DNA of 64,000 nt from Candidatus Peregrinibacteria bacterium CG1_02_54_53 (GTDB lineage Bacteria > Patescibacteriota > Gracilibacteria > Peribacterales > Peribacteraceae). The position numbers and the translations under genes were made by a program. The notes under the pieces are model-generated. The model searched no databases and was not told where the DNA came from. It saw nothing but the letters and a program-made list of their open reading frames with translations. This document shows, in pieces, positions 50,148-59,366 of this stretch; the first letter of the stretch is position 1, and every line of letters begins with the position of its first letter. The stretch lies in assembly GCA_001872575.1 (NCBI GenBank), contig MNWP01000006.1, forward strand, positions 20,942-84,941. Reading direction: 5' to 3'.

Positions 50148-50452
50148 TTTATCTGTTTCTTGAAGGCAGTTCTTCTTCGGGAGAGCTCCGGAAGTTGTTC
50201 ATATTCTCGTCTGATCAACGCCTCTTTCTTCTTTCTGCTCCATCTCTTGACTTTCTTTTCCCAGCTGATCGCCTCGTTGATATCCTGAAAATCAGCAAGG
50301 TAGACCAGTTTTACGGGTCTTCGGCTATGTGTGTAACTCGAAGGGTCCAGACCATCACCGTGTTCCGTGAGTCTTCGCTCATCATCATTCGTTACGCCGG
50401 TGTAGTAGCTCCCATCTGAGCAACGAAGAATATAAACGAAGTATTCATACAT
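50135..50452 (-). CDS. GIY-YIG endonuclease
   Basis: YFVYILRCSDGSYYTGVTNDDERRLTEHGDG...EKKVKRWSRKKKEALI. Confidence 0.93.
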   Translation of the reverse strand: MYEYFVYILRCSDGSYYTGVTNDDERRLTEHGDGLDPSSYTHSRRPVKLVYLADFQDINEAISWEKKVKRWSRKKKEALIRREYEQLPELSRRRTAFKKQIKVSP

Positions 50453-50655
50453 GGTTCCATTTTCCTGCGATATCTTTGAGTGTCTTTGTTCGTCTGCGAA
50501 GACATTTCTTTCGGATACGTATCTTTGGCTTCACAAAGCCAAAATCAGACGTTCCATACCATCGCAGAACGCCCGCGTTTTCTCATGTCTCCCGCTGGAT
50601 GAAATGCGCAAGGAGCTTTACATAGCCAAAAAGTCGGGTAGAGTGCAGGTTTGGA

Positions 50656-52908
50656 ATGACTGATCTCCCCGCCAGTATCGAGGCGTATCTTACGGATGCG
50701 GGCTTCTCTGCCACCGAGATCCTGGTGCTCAAGAAACTTCTTGAGGGCGAGGCGCTTACATTGCGTGAACTTGCTGCGAAAACAGGTAAATCGACCGGGG
50801 TATTAGATCTTGCAGTGAAGAAACTGCTGCAGCGTCGCATCATCAGTCGCGAGATGGTGAATGACACACCCAAGGTATTGCTCAAGTCGCTCAACGCCGT
50901 TATGCAGTGGATGCAGGATGATACGGAACAGAAACTTAAAGCCATGAAGAGTCGCGCACAAGACTTCGAGTCGTTCATCAATTCTCTCGAGCGGGAGAGT
51001 AGGCGGCCCGGGATGGAACACTTCGAAGGGGAAGAGGGTATCAAGAAGGCGTATCTTAAACTTCTTGATCTTGGCGCGAAGGAGTTTCTGCACTACCGGC
51101 CCATAACAACAAAGGAGGAGGAGGACCCGCTTCGTGATTTTCGTGTGCAGTATTTTCGTGCGCGGTACAAGCGCGGCATCTTTTCCAGAGTGTTGGCGCC
51201 TGAACATTCTCTCGGTCGCAGATTTCAATCGCGAGATCCCTTCGAGTATCGCGAGACGCAGCTGGTGCCCGATGCCGTGTTTCCCATCACGTTCGAGAAG
51301 ATCATCGCCGGCGAGACGGTGGCCTGCTTTAACCATGCGGAACAGCGCGCATGCATTCTTAAATATCCTGAGTTGGCGCAATGTGAGCGAACCGTATTCG
51401 AGCTTCTGTGGCGCCGCGCCAAAGAACCGGCAAGTCAGCCGCAGACGGTAGCGGTGGCTCTTTCGCAAACACCAGAGTCCTTCATCCCTTTGAGCACGCG
51501 ATCGCTCTCAAGCCTGCGGGAGTTCTTTTTGAGTAAGAAGAGTGTGGTGATCTTTCTGATGGGTGCGGTGCTGGCTGCAGGGGTCACGTACGGGCTGTGG
51601 AGGCATACGTACAATCTGAATCGGGAACGAGTTAAGGAGCGGGCCATGGCCATCGCCGCGACGGCTGCCATGGAGTTTGACGTGCGGGATATCGATCAGC
51701 TTCGTACGAAGGAGGATGTAAAGAAGCCGGAATTCATGAAGCTCGTGACGCACCTGCGCGAGATCAAGACGCGCAATGAGAACATCCGATTCGTCTACAT
51801 CGATCGTCCGGCAGAGGCGGAGGGTGCGTCGTGGGAGGTAGTGGCGGATGCCGATTACGGCACGCCGGATGATGATCTGAACGGGGACGGCATCATCGAG
51901 GATTTCGAACAGCTCACCATGCCCGGACAGGTGTATCCGCACGTGGATCCGTTATTTCAAGAGAGGTTACAAAAACCGGCGGCAGATTTTCTCAGTGATG
52001 AATGGGGAGAGTATTGCGATGCATCTGCCCCTATTTTTGATGCTCAGGGCCATGCGGTGGCGGTGCTTTTCGTTGATATCGATCTGCAGCAGGTCCGTGA
52101 TCTTACTTCACAGTCGTTCAAGGTGGTGTATGCCTTCCTTGGCTTATTTCTCCTCTTTGTCTTCATCCGTCTCGCGGCCTTCAATCGGCCGCTTTTCTTT
52201 GAGTTGCTGAAAATTTTTCGGTCCAAGACGGTGCTTTCGGTGCTGGGGCTGTGTGCCGTTATCGCCCTTGGAGTGACGTATGGGATGTATCGGTACACTT
52301 TAGGTTTGATGAAAGAGCAGGTGGGACAGCGGTTGATGGCAATTGCCACAACGGCAGCTGTAGAGATTGATGCGAAAGATCTGGAGCCCCTTCGATTCGC
52401 GCGTGATATGGAGAGATTGGAATACCAGAGGGTATTTAAGAAACTTAATGAGATTCGGGATAGAAACCCCGATAGTCACATTATGTATGCCTATATTTTC
52501 CGGCCAACATCTGATCCCACTCTCTGGGAATTTGTAGCAGATGCAGATTCGAATTATGACATCCCACTCCTGTCGGGGGATCATAATGGCGACGGAGTGA
52601 TGGATGAGGGGGACGAGAATATTTGGCCTGGAGTGATCTATTATGCAGGAGGGCAAAAATTCGTTACTGAGGGCCTAAAGAAGCCCATGGTCGAAGACTT
52701 TGCCAGTGATCAATGGGGAACGTTTTTGACAGGAGATGCCCCAATTCGTGATGAAAATGGAGATGCAGTTGCCATCCTAGGGTTGGACATGAATGTTACT
52801 GATTTATATCGTGAGGTGAAAAGTAAATATGATCCATACATGTGGTTCTTTTCGGTCTTCGGAGTTCTGATGATTGTGGGAGTGGGTTTTTCTTTTAGGA
52901 AACGGTGA
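50656..52908 (+). CDS. TrmB-like HTH regulator fused to two membrane-embedded extracytoplasmic sensor domains
   Basis: N-term ...LTDAGFSATEILVLKKLLEGEALTLRELAAKTGKSTGVLDLAVKKLLQRRII; TM VVIFLMGAVLAAGVTYGLW, sensor 1, TM AFLGLFLLFVFI, TM TVLSVLGLCAVIALGVTYGMY, sensor 2, C-term TM. Confidence 0.8.
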   Translation: MTDLPASIEAYLTDAGFSATEILVLKKLLEGEALTLRELAAKTGKSTGVLDLAVKKLLQRRIISREMVNDTPKVLLKSLNAVMQWMQDDTEQKLKAMKSRAQDFESFINSLERESRRPGMEHFEGEEGIKKAYLKLLDLGAKEFLHYRPITTKEEEDPLRDFRVQYFRARYKRGIFSRVLAPEHSLGRRFQSRDPFEYRETQLVPDAVFPITFEKIIAGETVACFNHAEQRACILKYPELAQCERTVFELLWRRAKEPASQPQTVAVALSQTPESFIPLSTRSLSSLREFFLSKKSVVIFLMGAVLAAGVTYGLWRHTYNLNRERVKERAMAIAATAAMEFDVRDIDQLRTKEDVKKPEFMKLVTHLREIKTRNENIRFVYIDRPAEAEGASWEVVADADYGTPDDDLNGDGIIEDFEQLTMPGQVYPHVDPLFQERLQKPAADFLSDEWGEYCDASAPIFDAQGHAVAVLFVDIDLQQVRDLTSQSFKVVYAFLGLFLLFVFIRLAAFNRPLFFELLKIFRSKTVLSVLGLCAVIALGVTYGMYRYTLGLMKEQVGQRLMAIATTAAVEIDAKDLEPLRFARDMERLEYQRVFKKLNEIRDRNPDSHIMYAYIFRPTSDPTLWEFVADADSNYDIPLLSGDHNGDGVMDEGDENIWPGVIYYAGGQKFVTEGLKKPMVEDFASDQWGTFLTGDAPIRDENGDAVAILGLDMNVTDLYREVKSKYDPYMWFFSVFGVLMIVGVGFSFRKR

Positions 52909-53019
52909 GAGAAGATTGTGTTGTATTGGTGGCTTGAAGGAGTTTTTGTAGTACTTATCATAATATTGATTCTTTTTCAGGTTCTGCTATTCCGTAGAAA
53001 AGTATCCGTGAGGCAGTAA

Positions 53020-53412
53020 CTAGCCCCTCTTAATTTTCGTCACTCGAAGTTTTTTCGAGCCAAATACCTTTGCGAGATATTTAAATCCGATAGTGTGTCG
53101 CATTTTTCCACAAGAAAACAAATCGACGGCTGCGTATTGATATTCAGGCCATGTATGAATGGCGAAGTGGGACTCTTTGATGACAACCACGCCTGAAAGG
53201 CCATACGGATTAAATTTATGGAACAGTGATTGCACCACATGAGCACCCATCAGTTGAGCTGCTTTTTGCATGTGAATCTGCAATGATTTCAGGTTGTCAG
53301 GGAGTGTCGAGCAATTCGCGAACTCCCCCAGTATCAGATATCCCGGACGGTGCTCCAACGGGCGAAGGGTCGTTCCTTTTGGCCGTTTACTTGCGGAGCG
53401 CTTCTTATGCAC
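53020..53412 (-). CDS. speD: S-adenosylmethionine decarboxylase proenzyme
   Basis: [32 protein letters not shown] processing site and HTWPE motif; GTG start. Confidence 0.95.
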   Translation of the reverse strand: MHKKRSASKRPKGTTLRPLEHRPGYLILGEFANCSTLPDNLKSLQIHMQKAAQLMGAHVVQSLFHKFNPYGLSGVVVIKESHFAIHTWPEYQYAAVDLFSCGKMRHTIGFKYLAKVFGSKKLRVTKIKRG

Positions 53413-53463
53413 TAAAGTTAAGAATACATTTCAAATTCACCATTGTAAAGTTACATTATTACC

Positions 53464-54150
53464 GTGATTGCAATTATTGCACCCATGCAGGAAGAACTGG
53501 AGGAGTATCTCAAGAATATTCCGCATCTTGTTCATAGTGATCTTCTGAATACTATTTCGTATAAAGGGGAATGGAAGGGCAGGCCTTTGATCGTTGTGAA
53601 GTCCGGTGTTGGCAAAGTCAATGCCGCAATGGCAACCCAATATTTAATCAGCCATTTTCCTCTCAGTGCGGTGATCAGTCAGGGGGTGGCCGGTGCGGTG
53701 CATCCGGCGTTGAATATCGGGGATATTGTCCTTGGAGAGAGTCACGTGCAACACGATCTTAATGTGACTGCTCTTGGATTTCGCAAAGGAGAGATACCTT
53801 ACTCTGCAGTGCATGATTTTCCGGGGGACCCCGTTCTGCTCGAAAAAGCGAAAAAGGCGTGTGAGAAATTGGGTTTTTCATACATGGCTGGCCGGATTAT
53901 TTCCGGCGATCAATTTATTTCTGACTCCGAGACTATCCGGCAACTGAGCCGGGAATTTTCCGCTCATGCGGTGGATATGGAAATGGCAGCCATTGCGCAG
54001 GTTTGCCATATCAATCGGATGCCATTTTTGAGTGCAAAGGCTATTTCTGATCGCGCGGACCGGATGGCTCATACAGATTTTCCTAAATTTTTGCAAAGCT
54101 CAGCAAAAAAATCATTTCAGCTCGTAGAAGAGCTGCTATCTAGTTTATGA
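53464..54150 (+). CDS. mtnN: 5'-methylthioadenosine/S-adenosylhomocysteine nucleosidase
   Basis: IAIIAPMQEELEEYL...SQGVAGAVHPALNIGDIVLGE...AVDMEMAAIAQV...AISDRAD. Confidence 0.92.
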   Translation: MIAIIAPMQEELEEYLKNIPHLVHSDLLNTISYKGEWKGRPLIVVKSGVGKVNAAMATQYLISHFPLSAVISQGVAGAVHPALNIGDIVLGESHVQHDLNVTALGFRKGEIPYSAVHDFPGDPVLLEKAKKACEKLGFSYMAGRIISGDQFISDSETIRQLSREFSAHAVDMEMAAIAQVCHINRMPFLSAKAISDRADRMAHTDFPKFLQSSAKKSFQLVEELLSSL

Positions 54151-54685
54151 GATCACCCTCGTTGAATTGTACCAATGAGAAAATATCGTAGTTCTTGAGA
54201 TTTGATCTCCCCGGGAGGTAGAGCAATTCCGCAAGAAAGGACATCGACACGATTTTTCCTCCCTGTTTCTCCACCAGCTGGGCACATGCCTTGGCAGTTC
54301 CACCTGTTGCCAGTATATCGTCGACAAAGAGCACTTGATCACCCGGGCTGATTGCATCCCGGTGCATTTCAATTGAATCCGTTCCATATTCCAGAGCATA
54401 TGTTTGCTTTACTACTTCATAAGGTAATTTGCCCGGTTTTCGAATGGGAACAAAACCAACACCCAATTCTTTTGCAAGTGCGCATCCAAACATGAATCCG
54501 CGTGATTCCGGAGCCACCACCTTGTCGATTTTCAGTCCACTCGTAATGTAATGTAACTTTGTTTTGTCGAAGATTGATGCCAGTGTTTTATGATCGAGTA
54601 AGAGCGGTGTGACATCCCAAAATGTAATGCCTTCTTTTGGAAAGTTTTGAATTTTCCTAAAATGCGATTTAAGTATATTTCCCAT
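54140..54685 (-). CDS. apt: Adenine phosphoribosyltransferase
   Basis: NFPKEGITFWDVTPLL; ESRGFMFG; VLFVDDILATGGTAKA PRPP motif; start MGNILKSH overlaps speE. Confidence 0.94.
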   Translation of the reverse strand: MGNILKSHFRKIQNFPKEGITFWDVTPLLLDHKTLASIFDKTKLHYITSGLKIDKVVAPESRGFMFGCALAKELGVGFVPIRKPGKLPYEVVKQTYALEYGTDSIEMHRDAISPGDQVLFVDDILATGGTAKACAQLVEKQGGKIVSMSFLAELLYLPGRSNLKNYDIFSLVQFNEGDLIN

Positions 54686-55514
54686 ATAATTGATTGTGGA
54701 GAAATTCAGGTAGTTGGAAACAGGCAGTATGAATTTTTGCATTGTAATATTTACATGTAATTTCTTTCGATGGACCACCACGTTGTCGTTTCTTCAGTGA
54801 TATTGCTTCAGAGGAAGCTAGTGCAAACGACCAGCATCCAGACTGATACATAGGAACATAAGCAAGATAGTGGTGAACATGGTTAAATGTCGATTTCAAT
54901 GCTTTATCGATCTTATTAACAATCCCCTTTTCACAGAAAGGCGTTGACCCAATTGTACAAAAAATGCCATCCTGCTTTAGGCATTTTTTTGCTAGATCGT
55001 AAAATTCTCCAGTAAATAGGGCAGCAGCTGGACCTGTTGGATCGGTTGAGTCATTGATGATTACGTCATAAACATGTTTGTCGGATTTTCTGAGGAAATC
55101 CAATCCATCTTGAAAATAAACTCGTACGCGTCGATTTTCAAATGATCTTTTTGCGAAAGGAAAGAAATGCTTCGAGATTTCGATGACATCTTTGTCAAAT
55201 TCGCATAAACTTATTTGATTCACCATTCGATGCTTTAAGCCTTCCCTAACACTGCCGCCATCTCCCCCTCCAATTATTAATAAATTGCGGGGTTTTCTAT
55301 GAGAAAAAAGTGGTATGTGTACAAGCATTTCATGATATGGAAATTCAAATCGTTCTGAGAGCATCAATAAGCCGTCAATAACCAACAATTTCCCGTTCTC
55401 TTTTGAATCAAAGACTTCGATTGTTTGGGATTTGCTGGTCTTTTTGAAAATTCTTCTGGCTTCATAGCAGTATTTTGTCCCGGGAGATTGCTTTTCGCAG
55501 TACCAGCTTTTCAT
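54669..55514 (-). CDS. speE: Spermidine synthase
   Basis: YHEMLVHIPLFSHRKPRNLLIIGGGDGGSVREGLKH...DVIINDSTDPTGPA. Confidence 0.94.
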   Translation of the reverse strand: MKSWYCEKQSPGTKYCYEARRIFKKTSKSQTIEVFDSKENGKLLVIDGLLMLSERFEFPYHEMLVHIPLFSHRKPRNLLIIGGGDGGSVREGLKHRMVNQISLCEFDKDVIEISKHFFPFAKRSFENRRVRVYFQDGLDFLRKSDKHVYDVIINDSTDPTGPAAALFTGEFYDLAKKCLKQDGIFCTIGSTPFCEKGIVNKIDKALKSTFNHVHHYLAYVPMYQSGCWSFALASSEAISLKKRQRGGPSKEITCKYYNAKIHTACFQLPEFLHNQLYGKYT

Positions 55515-55553
55515 CTTGGCAAGAATACCCTATTGGGTTATACTTTTGGAGGT

Positions 55554-55991
55554 ATGTTTTTGAAAAGCACGATCTGGAGTCTTATCTTATCTTTTGCACT
55601 AATTTTAGTGGCCGCTGTGGGAGTGGTAGCATTTAGATGGAAAGTTAATTCAGATCAGGTCTTGGCCTATAAAGAGCAACGTGATTTCGACCGCTTAACC
55701 CATGTGAATACGCTTGCTAGTGCTGTGCGGGAGTATATGACTGAGTATAATGGAAAACAGCCAGGCTTGATTAGTAATGAACCAAAGTACATTTGCCGCT
55801 CCGATTTATTTGATAATTGTGAAGATTTGGTTGACCTGCGGCCACTCCTAAGTTCATTTATTATTGCGATTCCTTCTGATCCGACCGCAGAAGTTGGCCC
55901 GAATACACATTATTTAATAGAAATTGAGGATGGGAAGGTGGTGGTTTCTGCACCAGAAGCTGAAACCGAAGAAATTCTTGCGACTAGGTGA
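55554..55991 (+). CDS. Membrane-anchored pilin-like hypothetical protein
   Basis: N-terminal TM then soluble domain; IPSDPTAEVG..THYLIEIEDGKVVVSAPEAE typical of prepilin-like C-termini. Confidence 0.5.
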   Translation: MFLKSTIWSLILSFALILVAAVGVVAFRWKVNSDQVLAYKEQRDFDRLTHVNTLASAVREYMTEYNGKQPGLISNEPKYICRSDLFDNCEDLVDLRPLLSSFIIAIPSDPTAEVGPNTHYLIEIEDGKVVVSAPEAETEEILATR

Positions 55992-56021
55992 GAGAGTGTG
56001 TTTGTGGTATAATTCTATGTT

Positions 56022-57491
56022 GTGAGACAAATAATAAAAAGCATTGTTGGGTGGGCAAACGAGTTTGGGAAAAGCTACCTTCTACTTGGGCTAAGTGCTG
56101 CATTCGCATGCGGTATTGGTTACGCCCTTTTTGCATATACACAAAATATTCTACTCGAACGACTTCGCGAAAAACTAATTACTATAAGTACTACAGCCTC
56201 TTTGCTCTTTGATGAACAAGAAATAAGCGAATTGATCGAGGAAGGGGAAAAGAGTGTGAACACAGATCTGTATCGTAAAGCGGTCTTGAACTTGAGAAGG
56301 ATCAAAAGACGTAATCCAGATATTAGATATGCTTACATATTTGCAAAAACTAAAAGGCCGGAATCAGTTTCTTTTGTGGCAGATGCGGACATGATTGCGC
56401 TCCGATCTAATCTTAATTACACGGGGGATGAAATAGACGAAGGTGATTGGGTAGGGTCTCAATACGATACAGATGAATCGTCCGCATTAAATGAGGGCTT
56501 TGCTTTCAAAGAGGCAACAACAGATCAAGATTTCTCTGATACATCGGAGGATTGGGGAACCGTATATTCGAGTTATGCACCTATCCGTAACCATCCGAAG
56601 GCAGTTTCAGATGCTGTTTTAGGTGTGGATGTCGATGTGACTTCTTACCTGAGTTTTGTAAATGCAACCCTGATTCCATTTGTAGTGGCTGTCGTTTTTC
56701 TTCTGTTGTTATTGGCTCTGCTCACACTATCTTTGGTTCGAATGTGGGGTTCAAAAGTCGACCTTCTCAAAGACCTCGATCGCCAGAAAGACGAACTCAT
56801 CAGTATCGTCAGCCATCAACTTGCAACACCGGTAACCTCAGTAAAGTGGTACATCGAGATGCTGCTGGACGGAGATTCCGGAGAGCTCACCGAGGAGCAG
56901 AAGAAGCAGCTCATGACCATGCAGGGAGTGACGGCTGACCTTGTAGACCTCGTGGGCATGATCTTGGATGTCTCGCGCATTCAGTTGGGTCGTATGAAGG
57001 TGGATCGTGGCGACCTTGATCTTGGCACTTTCTTCACTGAAGTGTTGGCGGTGATCGAGCCCAAGGCCACAGTCAAGAAGCAGCAGTTCATCAAGTCGTT
57101 GCCCAAGACTTTGCCCACAGCTTCTCTCGATAAGCGCCTGATGCGTATGACACTCGAAAACCTGCTCAGTAACGCCGTCAAATACACACCGGAGGGCGGC
57201 CAAGTGGAGCTGAATGTTTCGTTCACAGACCACACACTGTGCTACGAGGTGAAAGACACGGGTTGCGGAATCCCCAAGGAGGATCAGGAAAAGATCTTCG
57301 GCAAGCTCTTCAGGGCCACCAACGTGCGCAATACGGAAGGCAACGGTCTTGGACTCTTCGCCGCCAAGGGTGCCGCCGAGGCACAGGGTGGCAAGGTGTG
57401 GTTCACAAGTGAGTCGGGCAAGGGCACCACGTTCTACGTGGAGGTGCCACTCACAGAGGCGAAAGGGGCTGAAAAAAGTGAGGCACAATAA
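56022..57491 (+). CDS. Membrane sensor histidine kinase
   Basis: LISIVSHQLATPVTSVKWYIEMLLDGDSGEL (HisKA); NLLSNAVKYTPEGG, DTGCGIPKEDQEKIFGKLFRA, GNGLGLFAAKGA. Confidence 0.95.
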   Translation: MRQIIKSIVGWANEFGKSYLLLGLSAAFACGIGYALFAYTQNILLERLREKLITISTTASLLFDEQEISELIEEGEKSVNTDLYRKAVLNLRRIKRRNPDIRYAYIFAKTKRPESVSFVADADMIALRSNLNYTGDEIDEGDWVGSQYDTDESSALNEGFAFKEATTDQDFSDTSEDWGTVYSSYAPIRNHPKAVSDAVLGVDVDVTSYLSFVNATLIPFVVAVVFLLLLLALLTLSLVRMWGSKVDLLKDLDRQKDELISIVSHQLATPVTSVKWYIEMLLDGDSGELTEEQKKQLMTMQGVTADLVDLVGMILDVSRIQLGRMKVDRGDLDLGTFFTEVLAVIEPKATVKKQQFIKSLPKTLPTASLDKRLMRMTLENLLSNAVKYTPEGGQVELNVSFTDHTLCYEVKDTGCGIPKEDQEKIFGKLFRATNVRNTEGNGLGLFAAKGAAEAQGGKVWFTSESGKGTTFYVEVPLTEAKGAEKSEAQ

Positions 57492-57501
57492 TTGTCATCC
57501 T

Positions 57502-57567
57502 GAGCTCTGTCGAAGGATGAGAATTTGAGGTGGGCTATGTACAGGGTGTCATGGTTCGACAGAGCTC
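57502..57567. repeat. Inverted repeat between convergent genes (REP-like)
   Basis: GAGCTCTGTCGAA 57502-57514 / TTCGACAGAGCTC 57555-57567 (13/13), within TTGTCATCCTGAG...CACCATGAC. Confidence 0.8.
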
Positions 57568-57587
57568 ACCATGACATGTAGTTTCGC

Positions 57588-58595
57588 TTAGGCCCGTGAT
57601 TCCATCGCGAAAGCTTTTTCGATCACTTCGGTCAGGTCCACCTCTTCCATGCGCAGTTCCTCAATGGGGAAGCTTTTGAGTATCCACTGGGTGGCGGCCG
57701 AAAGATCCTTTCGCGGTACCGCGATGCGGTAGGTGAGGGGATCGATCTGCTCCAAGTGCCGGTTTTTAACCATCTCGGCGATTTGCGCGGTCTGATCTGT
57801 TTTCAGCCGCTCGCGCTGAAAGCGGATGATGCCGCTGCGCTCCGGTTCCAGGCGATTGACCAGCGACTCGAACGCGCCGTCGAAGACCTTTTTACCCTGA
57901 TTGAGAATGATCACGTTTTCGCACAGGTTGGCAATGTCGTGCACGTAGTGGGAGGTGAGGATCACCGTCATTTTCTCTTTTACCTGATAAGTGTCGAGAA
58001 ATTCCCACAGGTGCACCTGCGAGATCACGTCGAGGCCGATGGTTGGCTCGTCCAAGAAGAGCACCTTAGGCTTGTGCAGGAGCGAGGCGATGAGTTCGCA
58101 CTTCATGCGCTCTCCCATCGAGAGTTGCCGCACGGGGGTGCCGAGAATGTGCCCTACCCGAAGGAGCTCTGTCATGGTGCCCAATGTGTCATTCCACTGA
58201 TTGCGCGGAATCTCGTAGAGATCCCTGTGGAGCACAAAGGTATCGGTGGGTGGCAAATCCCAGATGAGTTGTGTTTTCTGACCCATCACGAAGCCGATCT
58301 GCTTCTTAAATGCTCGCTTGCGATCAGAAGGGTTGAAACCAAGAACAGTGCAGGAGCCGGATGTGGGCGTGAGGATGCCCGAGAGCATCTTGAGCGTGGT
58401 CGTCTTGCCGGCGCCGTTGGGGCCCAAAAATCCCACAAAACTGCCTTGGGGGATCGTGAAGCTCACATCATCTACGGCGTCCACATCGTTCCATTCGCGC
58501 CACACAACGCTCTTGAGGGTTGGGAGCAATCCCGGCTTCTTTTCGTAGTGCCGGAACGTGCGTTTCAAATCTTTGACGACGATGGCATCGGTCAT
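57588..58595 (-). CDS. ABC transporter ATP-binding protein (ABC-2 type)
   Basis: FLGPNGAGKTTTLKMLSGIL; LSMGERMKCEL; VLFLDEPTIGLD. Confidence 0.95.
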   Translation of the reverse strand: MTDAIVVKDLKRTFRHYEKKPGLLPTLKSVVWREWNDVDAVDDVSFTIPQGSFVGFLGPNGAGKTTTLKMLSGILTPTSGSCTVLGFNPSDRKRAFKKQIGFVMGQKTQLIWDLPPTDTFVLHRDLYEIPRNQWNDTLGTMTELLRVGHILGTPVRQLSMGERMKCELIASLLHKPKVLFLDEPTIGLDVISQVHLWEFLDTYQVKEKMTVILTSHYVHDIANLCENVIILNQGKKVFDGAFESLVNRLEPERSGIIRFQRERLKTDQTAQIAEMVKNRHLEQIDPLTYRIAVPRKDLSAATQWILKSFPIEELRMEEVDLTEVIEKAFAMESRA

Positions 58596-58605
58596 GATGA
58601 GGTTT

Positions 58606-59361
58606 TTAAGAGGAAGCGGAACCGTAGGTGCGGATGAGAAGCTTGAGCATAAGGAGGGCAAGGGACCACACGCCGACAGAGATCAAGAGGAGGATCAAAA
58701 GCGAGAGCCTTCCGGTGATCACTTCGAGGGCGAGAGAATACTGTAAAACACCGAAAGAAGCAAGCCATAACATAAAACTGCCACTTCGTCCAATAGGGAT
58801 AGAACGGGCGTTTTCCATGTATTCCCACAGACCTTCGTAGGGATCCCACCTGCCCCACCGGATCGAGGGGATGCAGAAGAGAAGTACGAGTGCCATCTCG
58901 ATGGTGCTGGCAACGAAAGCGGTCAAAAAAGCCATGAACCAGAGTGAAACAGGGAAGGCCCAGAAGATGATGCCGCTCCCCACCACAACGTGCGGCCAGT
59001 ACCATACAATGCCCAACTCTTCCGTCACGAGGCGGAGCAGGAACGGAGGGGGCTGCAGGAGCCAGTGATCCAGATTCCCACGCCAGACAGCCTTATTGAG
59101 CGAGATGATCACGCCAACGATGATTGATTCTGCGATGCCGGTGGCGACGAGTGCCATTCCAAAATAACCAATGACCTCATTGGCCGTGTATCCGAAGAAA
59201 TTCCCGCCGCTGACCGTGAAGGTGACGTAGAGGAAGACCGCCTGAATGCCGAGAGTGCACCAGATGGTCACGATCCAAACCAGCACATCGGCGCGATAGC
59301 GACCCCAGCGCAGGAAGTGGAGGTTGATAGCCCGTTGGTAAATAGAGAGGAGGTACCGCAT
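58606..59361 (-). CDS. ABC-2 type permease
   Basis: Polytopic; start at MRYLLSIYQRAINLHFLRWGRYRADVLVW; downstream of second permease. Confidence 0.85.
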   Translation of the reverse strand: MRYLLSIYQRAINLHFLRWGRYRADVLVWIVTIWCTLGIQAVFLYVTFTVSGGNFFGYTANEVIGYFGMALVATGIAESIIVGVIISLNKAVWRGNLDHWLLQPPPFLLRLVTEELGIVWYWPHVVVGSGIIFWAFPVSLWFMAFLTAFVASTIEMALVLLFCIPSIRWGRWDPYEGLWEYMENARSIPIGRSGSFMLWLASFGVLQYSLALEVITGRLSLLILLLISVGVWSLALLMLKLLIRTYGSASS

Positions 59362-59366
59362 ACAGA

